From contig CACWSX010000043.1 of the NCBI GenBank assembly GCA_902763615.1, forward strand, positions 1 to 47,299: DNA of 47,299 nucleotides. Reading direction: 5' to 3'. A program made the translations under genes and the position numbers. This stretch comes from an uncultured Prevotellaceae bacterium. Its GTDB lineage: Bacteria > Bacteroidota > Bacteroidia > Bacteroidales > Bacteroidaceae. Below the pieces are notes generated by a model. The model made no database searches. It was given only the letters and a program-made list of their open reading frames with translations, and had not been told where the DNA came from. Shown here one piece after another: positions 15,836 to 22,742 of this stretch; the first letter of the stretch is position 1, and each line of letters opens with the position of its first letter.

Positions 15836-17791
15836 ATGGCAGAGGATATAACTAACACCCAACACCCATCACCCAACACCCCGCTATACGACGATGATAA
15901 TATTAGAACCCTAACGGGTCTTGAACATATTCGTTTGCGCCCAGGTATGTATATCGGTCGTTTGGGCGACGGTTCTTCACCAGAAGACGGTATCTATGTG
16001 CTGCTGAAAGAGGTGTTCGACAACTCTATCGACGAGTTCAAGATGAAAGCTGGCGACCGTATCGAGGTGAATATCGAGGACAATCACCGCATCTCAGTGC
16101 GCGACTATGGTCGAGGCATCCCTCAAGGTAAGCTCATCGATTCTGTCAGTATCCTGAACACCAGCGGAAAGTTCGATTCGAAAGCGTTCAAGAAGTCTAT
16201 CGGACTGAATGGCGTGGGTGTGAAGGCTGTGAATGCGCTAAGCACTCATTTCGAGGTACACAGTTATCGCGAAGGCAAGGTGCGCAAGGCAACTTTCGAA
16301 TGTGGTAAACTGACAAGTGATGTCACAGAGCCGACGCAGGATGAGAACGGCACCTATATCTATTTCGAACCCGATGCAACGATGTTCCACAACTATCAGT
16401 TCCACGATGAGATTGTGGAGAACATGCTGCGCAACTATACTTACCTGAATACAGGTCTGACCATCATGTATAACGGCCGTCGCATTCTCTCCCGTCACGG
16501 ACTGGAGGATCTGCTAAAAGACCGTATGACCAGCGATGCCCTCTATCCCATCATCCATCTGCAGGGCGAAGACATCGAGATTGCCTTTACCCATGCCAAC
16601 CAGTATGGCGAGGAGTACTATTCCTTCGTCAACGGCCAGCATACCACACAGGGTGGAACGCATCAGAGTGCTTTTAAGGAGCACATCGCCCGTACCATCA
16701 AGGAGTTCTTCAATAAATACGAATACGGCGATATCCGTACAGGTATCGTTGCCGCCATCTCCATTAATGTCGAGGAACCGATCTTTGAGAGCCAGACAAA
16801 GATTAAACTGGGCTCTACGGTGATGTCGCCAGAGGGTGTCAGTATCAATAAATATGTTGGCGACTTCATCAAACAGGAGGTCGACAACTACCTGCATATC
16901 CACAGCGATGTGGCGGAGGTGCTGGAGAACAAGATCAAGGAGAGCGAGCGCGACCGCAAGGCGATGGCCGGTGTGACCAAACTGGCCCGTGAGCGCGCCA
17001 AGAAGGCCAATCTCCATAACCGTAAGTTGCGCGACTGCCGCATCCATTTCAGTGATGTGAAGGATGAGCGCAAGGAGGAGTCTTCTATCTTCATTACCGA
17101 GGGCGACTCCGCCAGCGGAAGCATCACCAAGAGCCGTGATGTCAACACGCAGGCCGTCTTCTCGTTGCGAGGCAAGCCGCTTAATTGTTTCGGTCTTACC
17201 AAGAAGGTGGTCTATGAGAACGAGGAGTTCAATCTCTTGCAGGCTGCGCTTGATATCGAGGAAGGACTTGATAGCTTGCGCTATAACAAGGTCATTGTGG
17301 CTACCGATGCCGATGTCGACGGCATGCATATCCGTCTGCTGATAATCACCTTCTTCCTGCAGTTCTTCCCGGAACTCATCAAGAAAGGTCATGTCTATGT
17401 GCTGCAGACACCGCTTTTCCGCGTTCGTAACCGTCGCACGAAAATCAAGAACAAACAGGTGATTGCTGAGGCTGATGCGAAGGCCGATAAGAAATCGGAT
17501 TTCATAACGCGTTACTGCTATAGTGAGGAGGAGCGTGTCAACGCCATCAATGAGTTGGGACCCGATCCTGAGATTACCCGATTCAAAGGTCTTGGTGAGA
17601 TTTCACCTGAAGAATTTGCCGGTTTCATAGGCCCTGATATCCGCCTCGAGCAGGTAACCCTCCACAAGACCGACCAGGTGCAGAAACTCCTTGAATACTA
17701 CATGGGCAAGAACACGATGGAGCGCCAGAACTTCATCATCGACAACCTTGTCATCGAGGAAGATCGTCCTGAGGAGGATATCTACGAATAA
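15836..17791 (+). CDS. parE: DNA topoisomerase IV subunit B (ParE/GyrB type IIA)
   Basis: This 651-residue ATPase subunit of topoisomerase IV drives chromosome decatenation together with ParC. GHKL ATPase motifs are present: [13 protein letters not shown] (about 33-45), [10 protein letters not shown] (about 59-68), DYGRGIP and [13 protein letters not shown]. The TOPRIM domain has [12 protein letters not shown] and [12 protein letters not shown], and the C-terminus has [13 protein letters not shown]. It is of the shorter Bacteroidetes ParE type rather than GyrB. The first about 20 residues ([20 protein letters not shown]) are unusual because the right heptad array of the upstream element encodes them. 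The conserved protein begins at about [12 protein letters not shown]. The gene starts 3 nt after the four-helix-bundle gene. Confidence 0.93.
   Translation: MAEDITNTQHPSPNTPLYDDDNIRTLTGLEHIRLRPGMYIGRLGDGSSPEDGIYVLLKEVFDNSIDEFKMKAGDRIEVNIEDNHRISVRDYGRGIPQGKLIDSVSILNTSGKFDSKAFKKSIGLNGVGVKAVNALSTHFEVHSYREGKVRKATFECGKLTSDVTEPTQDENGTYIYFEPDATMFHNYQFHDEIVENMLRNYTYLNTGLTIMYNGRRILSRHGLEDLLKDRMTSDALYPIIHLQGEDIEIAFTHANQYGEEYYSFVNGQHTTQGGTHQSAFKEHIARTIKEFFNKYEYGDIRTGIVAAISINVEEPIFESQTKIKLGSTVMSPEGVSINKYVGDFIKQEVDNYLHIHSDVAEVLENKIKESERDRKAMAGVTKLARERAKKANLHNRKLRDCRIHFSDVKDERKEESSIFITEGDSASGSITKSRDVNTQAVFSLRGKPLNCFGLTKKVVYENEEFNLLQAALDIEEGLDSLRYNKVIVATDADVDGMHIRLLIITFFLQFFPELIKKGHVYVLQTPLFRVRNRRTKIKNKQVIAEADAKADKKSDFITRYCYSEEERVNAINELGPDPEITRFKGLGEISPEEFAGFIGPDIRLEQVTLHKTDQVQKLLEYYMGKNTMERQNFIIDNLVIEEDRPEEDIYE
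15849..15880 (+). repeat. Right heptad array, read in frame by parE
   Basis: TAAC followed by four 7-bp units (TAACACC, CAACACC, CATCACC, CAACACC). In the parE frame it yields the residues [10 protein letters not shown]. Confidence 0.85.
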
Positions 17792-17812
17792 ATCCAGTAA
17801 ACAGATATCATT

Positions 17813-19465
17813 ATGACTAAGAACCATGTTTTTGCGATGCTGGCCATCGCTTGTGCTACTGTTATGTGCAGCTGCACGCAGCAGAAGGGGGAAACACTCA
17901 CCCTTCAGGTAAAAACCCAGTATGGCGTTCTCGAAGGTTTCGAAGAGGACGGTGTGAAGAAATTCCTGGGCGTGCCTTTCGCTCAGGCTCCAGTCGGCGA
18001 GCTCCGTTGGAAGGCACCTCAGCCAGTTCAGGCTTGGGAGGGTGTTCGCGAGGCCAAACAGTTCGGCAACGACCCCATGCAGCTCGATATCTTCGGCGAT
18101 ATGCAATTCAGAGGCCCTGGCCGCAGCGAGGACTGTCTCTACCTGAACATCTGGACTGCCGCAGCCACAACGGCTGATGCCCTGCCCGTGCTGATTTATT
18201 TCAATGGTGGCGGACTTGTGGCCGGTTCGGGCAGTGAGCCCCGCTACGACGGCTCCGCCATTGCCAAAGAGGGCGTCATCGGCGTCACGGCCAACTACCG
18301 CGAGGGCGTATTCGGTTTCTTCGCACATCCCGAACTCACGGCAGCTTCCGACTACAAGGGCAGTGGCAACTACGGTTTCCTCGACCAAGTGGCTGCTATC
18401 AAGTGGGTGAAGGAGAATATTGCAGCCTTTGGTGGCGACCCTGACAAAATTACCATCGTGGGCGAATCGGCCGGTTCCTTCAGCGTTTCGCTCCTGATGT
18501 GCTCGTCCCTCTCCAAGAACCTCATTGCCGGCGCCATGCTCTCCTCAGGTGCCGAGGTAATGCCCAATAAGCCTCTCACGCAGGCCGAAGCCGACTCCGC
18601 AGGTGCACGCCTCCTCAAGTGGGCAGGCATAGCCAGTATAGCAGATGCCAGGACGATAGATGCAGACTCACTCGAGAAGGCCTTCCCTCCCGTAGGCATG
18701 TCAAGGCTGGTGCTCGACGGCCTCTTCATGACCGAGAGTGCCGACGCCGTTTTCGAGCGTGGCGAGCAGGCCCAGGTGCCTCTGCTCGCTGGCTGGAACT
18801 CGCTCGAAGCCCATCCCATGCAGGCACTCCAAGGTCAGGCGCCAACTCTTGTGAACTATAAGAACGCTCTGAAGGCACAGTTCGGTGATATGACCGATGA
18901 GATCTTCAAGGCCTACGGTATCGAGACCGACGAGGACGTGATGAGCCAAAAGGGTTTCGACCTCGTTTCCGACCTCTTCACGGGCTTCCCCACATGGAAG
19001 CTCTGCGACTATCATGCCAAGTCTGGCCTGCCCGTTTATCGCTATCATTACATGCACCCACGTCCTCAGCAGTCAGAGAAGATGGGCGATAAGGTGGCAG
19101 CTCTTGCCGGAGGTGTACGTGAGAAGACTGCAGAAGAGAAGAAGGCTCAGCAGCCTCAGATTGCCCCAGGGGCTGTACATTCTGCCGACATCGAGTATGC
19201 CATGGGAACCCTCGACACTAACGAATATTACGACTGGCAAGACGAGGACTACGCCATCTCGAAACTCTTCCTTACCTACTATGCCAACTTCTGCAAGACG
19301 GGCAATCCCAATGGTCAAGGTTTGCCCCAGTGGACGGCCATTACCAAGGAAAATCTCGATGCAGCGCCTGTGATGAAGATTGATGTGGAATCCAAGGAAG
19401 TCGCTTCTCCAGAAAGGGAGAACGCCTATCGTACACTTGAGAAATACTACAGAAGCAAGAAATAG
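17813..19465 (+). CDS. Type B carboxylesterase, lipoprotein
   Basis: This is a 550-residue alpha/beta-hydrolase of the carboxylesterase type B family. The N-terminus (MTKNHVFAMLAIACATVMCSC) has a lipoprotein-like signal with Cys19/Cys21, so it is probably exported and lipid-anchored. Catalytic Ser219 lies in GESAGS, the oxyanion-hole segment is FNGGGLVAGS, and the likely catalytic His is in GAVHSADIEYAMG. Signature EDCLYLNIW is present near residue 105. It hydrolyses carboxylic esters; a role in removing acetyl or feruloyl groups from xylan would suit the convergent GH10 xylanase but is inference. It is 21 nt after parE. A strong hairpin follows. Confidence 0.9.
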   Translation: MTKNHVFAMLAIACATVMCSCTQQKGETLTLQVKTQYGVLEGFEEDGVKKFLGVPFAQAPVGELRWKAPQPVQAWEGVREAKQFGNDPMQLDIFGDMQFRGPGRSEDCLYLNIWTAAATTADALPVLIYFNGGGLVAGSGSEPRYDGSAIAKEGVIGVTANYREGVFGFFAHPELTAASDYKGSGNYGFLDQVAAIKWVKENIAAFGGDPDKITIVGESAGSFSVSLLMCSSLSKNLIAGAMLSSGAEVMPNKPLTQAEADSAGARLLKWAGIASIADARTIDADSLEKAFPPVGMSRLVLDGLFMTESADAVFERGEQAQVPLLAGWNSLEAHPMQALQGQAPTLVNYKNALKAQFGDMTDEIFKAYGIETDEDVMSQKGFDLVSDLFTGFPTWKLCDYHAKSGLPVYRYHYMHPRPQQSEKMGDKVAALAGGVREKTAEEKKAQQPQIAPGAVHSADIEYAMGTLDTNEYYDWQDEDYAISKLFLTYYANFCKTGNPNGQGLPQWTAITKENLDAAPVMKIDVESKEVASPERENAYRTLEKYYRSKK

Positions 19466-19510
19466 AAAACTAAATAGTTAATCTTAGCACCGTTTGGTAT
19501 TATTCGCTTT

Positions 19511-19558
19511 CACGGAGTTGGTTCTCCTGACAAAAAGATCAGAAGAACCGACCCCGTG
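19511..19558 (+). terminator. Strong 20-bp hairpin, also a dispersed repeat
   Basis: CACGGAGTTGGTTCTCCTGA (19511-19530) and TCAGAAGAACCGACCCCGTG (19539-19558) pair at 17 Watson-Crick plus one G-U position over an 8-nt A-rich loop. The placement after the esterase stop suits a terminator. The right arm, on the other strand, recurs near-identically at 46697-46729. Confidence 0.6.
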
Positions 19559-19662
19559 ATTCAAATTATTTCTTCCCTACTTTTTTTCCTCTACGTCCTG
19601 CAAAAGATTTTCTTCTGCCCAACAAATGTTTCTCCCTCGAAATAGTTTTTATATTTCCGCAC

Positions 19663-19732
19663 CTTGAACTCATGTTCAGCGTCCTTGAACTTGTGTTCAA
19701 CGTCCTTGAACTTATGTTCAGCGCCCTTGAAC
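19663..19732. repeat. 21-bp tandem repeat, 3.3 copies
   Basis: Units start with CTTGAAC at 19663, 19684 and 19705, with a fourth partial unit at 19726. The consensus is CTTGAACTYRTGTTCARCGYC, and each full unit contains the small palindrome TGAAC-N4-GTTCA. The unit length is a multiple of three, so both strands read as 7-residue repeats (minus strand FKDAEHK-like), but no convincing gene encloses it. The rest of the 19466-19919 gap outside the listed hairpins shows nothing I can name. Confidence 0.75.
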
Positions 19733-19873
19733 AACCGAAATCGATTAAAAAGTACTTCGGATTCAGATCAAGAGCAGTACTATCTCCTATTTTTCTCTGT
19801 TCCTCGAAAACATGATGCCAGGACTGTCGGCAAGTTAAAGGTGTTCTATTTTGGACTGCGAGTTCGCTAGTTA

Positions 19874-19901
19874 CGGACTGGGAGTCCGAACCCTTCGGAC
19901 T
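19874..19901. other. Two mutually exclusive hairpins next to the xylanase 3' end
   Basis: AGTCCGAA (19883-19890) can pair upstream with CGGACT (19874-19879) or downstream with TTCGGACT (19894-19901). It lies just past the minus-strand xylanase stop and could help terminate it. Confidence 0.5.
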
Positions 19902-19919
19902 GAAGGTTTTGATTTTTGT

Positions 19920-21770
19920 TTATTTGATCACCTTCTTGCCGTCAATGACGTAAAGGCCTGAGGGTAATTCATCGAGCGAAGTTGCCGACAGGCGCATGCC
20001 GTTGAGGTTGTAGATGCCCTTCTGGGTGTCGATGCGCTTATCAGCCTTGACATCCTCGATAGCCGTCGGCTCGCCGCCATACAGTCCGCGAACGAAACCG
20101 GCATACACGTGCTTGCGATAGTAGTTGATGTCCCAGATACCCACGGGCGTATTGGCACGCCATCCGCTGTTTTCCGGGCTGTCGGTAGCGCACCATTGGC
20201 AGATGCCCCACTGCTGGGCCGCGGGGATGATGCGGAAGTATTCCTTGATAATCCACTCATAGAAATTGGCCATTTCCTTGTGCTGAGTCTCGGTCATTTT
20301 ACTGGTGGGCACGCTCTTGCCGTTGGCATCGTTATAGCCCATGTCCATCTCGCTGACACGCACCAGTTTGCCCGACTTGGCCATGAGCTGGAACATACCG
20401 GTGATGGCGGTCTTCAGATTATTCTGCGCGTTGGTGCTCTTATTGAATGAGATGTGCATCTGTGTACCAATGCCGTCGATCTTCGTCACACCGTCGGCCT
20501 CCCACTTCTTGATCCAGTTGACAAGCGCCCAGAGTTTCTTGCTGGCTCTGATGCCGTCTTTGGTGGTCAGGTCCCAGGTGCCCTCCAGGTTGTAGTCGTT
20601 GATAAAGAGCTTCACATCCTCAGGGCCGTACTTGCGGGCCAGTCGGCAAGCCTGACGCACGTATTCCAGGTCGCCCATGTAGTCCTGCCAGTAGAAGGCA
20701 TCGCCGCCTACATCCCAAGTGCCGTTCTTATAGCCCTCGGAATGCTGGAGGTCGTAGTAACCGTCGCCGTCACTGTCGCCACCCGAGATAGCCTCGTTCA
20801 CCAAGTCCCAAGCCTTCACCTTACCGTCGCAGGCAGTCATCATGCCTTTGATCCACTTGTCCATCGCGTAGACAAGCGTGTCGTGTTTTTCCTGCTGCGT
20901 CTGGGGAATGGTGGGCTGCTTGTCACCCTCAAACTTGATACTCTTGATATAGACATCGCCCACGTAGTTAGGCACGTGCAACAGGATGAAGTTGCCATCC
21001 ATCGTAGGCTTCACGGTGGCTTCCACATCCTTCCATTCGGTGGTGAAGTTGATGGTGAAGTTCGCACCGCCGCCCCAGTCGCCCAGACGGCCGTCCAGCT
21101 TTCCCGATTTCGAACCCTTCACGGTCATCGTCATCTTATAGCTTTTGCCTTTGTCTAGGACGATATTCTCCATCGGCACGAACTGCACTTCCCATGAATA
21201 CGATTTCGTAGTGGTCACCTTCAGACCGTTGGTCGCATCGAACTTGATGGAATAACCGTAATCCGATTCATTCGCCTTCCAGCCCACGGTCTTGTTGGTG
21301 GTGAAGTCCTTGCTGGTTATCACGGCGTAGGTAGCCTTGCCGTTAGGGTCGGGCTTGTCAGCCATCAGCTTCAGCAGCCAGCCTTTAGGTTGCTGCGAGT
21401 GCCAGGCGAGGGTATGGCCGTAAACGCTGACGCCGGCATTAGTGGCAGTATTTACAAACGTCTTCACATTGTTGAAATTCATGTTGCCATTGCCGTCCAC
21501 CACGCTGCCCATCTTCATGGCGTTGCCGGCAACGGTCTCGCTGGCGTTCTTGCTGATCAGGTTCTTCACCAGCGAGTTGTTGAGATTCTCGGTGGCGATA
21601 CCTAGTTTGAAGTTAGGGTATTTCTCGTGGTCGATATACTCCTTGAGCCCCTTATATTGGTCCAAGTACCGGTAAGCGTCGTTGCCGGGCTTGCCCAATT
21701 CGAATTTCTCCTGTGCCATAGCCGGTGCCATCAGGCTGGCTACGAGCAATAATAACTGTAATTTCTTCAT
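19920..21770 (-). CDS. GH10 endo-1,4-beta-xylanase with inserted CBM
   Basis: This secreted xylanase has 616 residues from ATG 21770, and its first residues form a signal peptide (MKKLQLLLLVASLMAPAMAQ). The GH10 barrel starts at about residue 22 (GIATENLNN, then GHTLAWHSQQP near 118-128). It is interrupted at about 140-285 by a jelly-roll-like module (KSYSWEVQF, KSYKMTMTVKGSKSG, GNFILLHVPNYVGDVYIKSIKFEG) resembling CBM4/9/22. The barrel then resumes with the acid/base Glu326 in WDLVNEAISG and the nucleophile Glu474 in VRVSEMDMGY. A CBM inserted inside GH10 is a known Prevotella/Bacteroidetes arrangement. The C-terminal tail (GIYNLNGMRL...LPSGLYVIDGKKVIK) resembles Por/T9SS-type sorting tails. 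The TTG at 21794 lies inside the -7 box and was rejected as start. Confidence 0.92.
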   Translation of the reverse strand: MKKLQLLLLVASLMAPAMAQEKFELGKPGNDAYRYLDQYKGLKEYIDHEKYPNFKLGIATENLNNSLVKNLISKNASETVAGNAMKMGSVVDGNGNMNFNNVKTFVNTATNAGVSVYGHTLAWHSQQPKGWLLKLMADKPDPNGKATYAVITSKDFTTNKTVGWKANESDYGYSIKFDATNGLKVTTTKSYSWEVQFVPMENIVLDKGKSYKMTMTVKGSKSGKLDGRLGDWGGGANFTINFTTEWKDVEATVKPTMDGNFILLHVPNYVGDVYIKSIKFEGDKQPTIPQTQQEKHDTLVYAMDKWIKGMMTACDGKVKAWDLVNEAISGGDSDGDGYYDLQHSEGYKNGTWDVGGDAFYWQDYMGDLEYVRQACRLARKYGPEDVKLFINDYNLEGTWDLTTKDGIRASKKLWALVNWIKKWEADGVTKIDGIGTQMHISFNKSTNAQNNLKTAITGMFQLMAKSGKLVRVSEMDMGYNDANGKSVPTSKMTETQHKEMANFYEWIIKEYFRIIPAAQQWGICQWCATDSPENSGWRANTPVGIWDINYYRKHVYAGFVRGLYGGEPTAIEDVKADKRIDTQKGIYNLNGMRLSATSLDELPSGLYVIDGKKVIK

Positions 21771-21791
21771 GTCTTTATTGTTTTGTGGCTG

Positions 21792-21822
21792 CAAAGGTAC
21801 AAATAAACGCGCGAAATTCCAA
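21792..21822 (-). promoter_or_regulatory. Xylanase promoter
   Basis: On the minus strand, -33 TTGG (21822-21819) and -7 TACCTTTG (21799-21792), spacing 19 bp, 21 nt before the ATG. Confidence 0.75.
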
Positions 21823-21956
21823 ATTAATTAGTCGTAAAGTATCTGATACATTGTGAGTATGATAATCAAAAAAACTAAAAGACGCTTGTTCTACCAGAGA
21901 GCAACACCAAGGTCACGAAAATTTAGCATTAGATATTCACTTTTTGTGGAAAAAAG

Positions 21957-21987
21957 TTGGAACTTTCATAATTATTTCTTATCTTTG
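21957..21987 (+). promoter_or_regulatory. Promoter of the small beta-barrel gene
   Basis: -33 TTGG at 21957-21960 and -7 TATCTTTG at 21980-21987, spacing 19 bp. Confidence 0.75.
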
Positions 21988-22026
21988 CGGTGTATTTTTT
22001 ATTATTAACAACAAAACATGTATAGT

Positions 22027-22578
22027 ATGAAAAAGATTATGATGATTGCTGCCTTGTTGGTGGCTACACTGAGTGCAAGTGCACAGGGTATGTATTTGAA
22101 GCCCATGGTCGGTGGAACGCTGTCTACATTCCGTGGCTCAGATGTTGCGGATCAGAAGATGAAGGTTGGCCTCGTAGCAGGTGCTGAGTTTGGTTATAAT
22201 TTTGCAGAGAACATGGGCTTTACCGCTGGTCTGCTGTATACGATGGAGGGTTCAAAGACTAAGGGTGCCGATTACAATAATAATCTGGACTACCTGAACA
22301 TCCCTGTTCTGTTCAACTACTACATCGTTCCCGGACTGGCTGTGAAGGCAGGTGTACAGCCTGGATTCCTGGTTCGTGCAAAGCATAATGATACCGATAT
22401 CAAGGATCTCTACAAGAAATTTGACTTCGCCATTCCCCTCGGTTTGTCATACGAGTTTAGCGACTTCGTGATTGATGCCCGCTACAACCTCAGCTTGAGC
22501 AAGCTTCCTGATGTCGGTGATGCAAAGGCATACAACAGCGTAATAATGCTGACCCTCGGCTATAAGATCCCATTCTAA
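22027..22578 (+). CDS. Small outer-membrane beta-barrel protein
   Basis: The 183-residue protein has a clear signal peptide (MKKIMMIAALLVATLSASAQG). The mature part has alternating hydrophobic/polar strands with periodic Gly and aromatic ends (LKPMVGGTLSTF, KVGLVAGAEFGYNFAENMGFTAGLLYTMEG, DYLNIPVLFNYYIVPGLAVKAGVQPGFLV, FDFAIPLGLSYEFSDFVIDARYNLSLS), ending in MLTLGYKIPF with the C-terminal aromatic expected of barrels. It matches porin-family/PorT-like eight-stranded barrels. Ligand unknown. ATG 22018 three codons upstream is possible, but the chosen ATG begins a cleaner signal peptide. It is a single-gene unit with its own promoter and a strong terminator. Confidence 0.85.
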   Translation: MKKIMMIAALLVATLSASAQGMYLKPMVGGTLSTFRGSDVADQKMKVGLVAGAEFGYNFAENMGFTAGLLYTMEGSKTKGADYNNNLDYLNIPVLFNYYIVPGLAVKAGVQPGFLVRAKHNDTDIKDLYKKFDFAIPLGLSYEFSDFVIDARYNLSLSKLPDVGDAKAYNSVIMLTLGYKIPF

Positions 22579-22605
22579 AGTCACACGGATCGTACTAATA
22601 ACACT

Positions 22606-22636
22606 AGCCGGCGTCTGAAGAGGATGCCGGCTTTTT
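22606..22636 (+). terminator. Rho-independent terminator
   Basis: Perfect stem AGCCGGC (22606-22612) / GCCGGCT (22626-22632), extended inward by imperfect pairing, followed by TTTT. Confidence 0.85.
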
Positions 22637-22649
22637 GCTGCCAAGGTGT

Positions 22650-22694
22650 AAATCTTGCTATTAACTATAATTAACACTCTTCCATGCAAGATTT
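22650..22694 (+). promoter_or_regulatory. Inverted repeat upstream of the TonB receptor promoter
   Basis: AAATCTTGC (22650-22658) and GCAAGATTT (22686-22694) are perfect complements 27 bp apart, ending 10 bp before the -33 box. It may be an operator; no regulator was identified. Confidence 0.4.
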
Positions 22695-22704
22695 CTACCC
22701 CTCT

Positions 22705-22737
22705 TTTGTTTTTTATATAGAATAATGTGTACTTTTG
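22705..22737 (+). promoter_or_regulatory. Promoter of the TonB receptor gene
   Basis: -33 TTTG at 22705-22708 and -7 TACTTTTG at 22730-22737, spacing 21 bp. It ends only 5 nt before the GTG start at 22743. Confidence 0.7.
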
Positions 22738-22742
22738 CAAAC

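Larger units (their letters stand above)
15430..15880. mobile_element. Putative element: four-helix-bundle gene between inverted heptad arrays
   Basis: Two 32-bp arms bound the segment. Left arm (15430-15461): heptads GGTGTTG, GGTGATA, GGTGATG, GGTGTTG, then GTTA. Right arm (15849-15880): TAAC, then TAACACC, CAACACC, CATCACC, CAACACC. The right arm reverse-complemented matches the left at 29 of 32 positions in register, so an RNA copy would fold into a long stem with the gene in the loop. The interior is visibly more A/T-rich than both flanks. The left arm encodes the acetyltransferase C-terminus and the right arm encodes residues near 5-15 of ParE. No target duplication was identified. The element status is inference; the repeats are seen directly. 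Confidence 0.65.

Noticed and set aside
16514-17392. Long open frame (292 codons) opposite parE
   Set aside because: It mirrors the coding frame of parE, a clear topoisomerase gene; its translation is Leu/Asp-rich without motifs, a typical antisense shadow.
19663-19732. Possible CRISPR array
   Set aside because: Units are contiguous 21-bp tandem repeats with no unique spacers, and no cas genes are present.
20454-21158. Open frame of 234 codons opposite the xylanase
   Set aside because: Antisense of a gene with intact catalytic motifs; Val/His-rich translation without any recognisable domain or start context.
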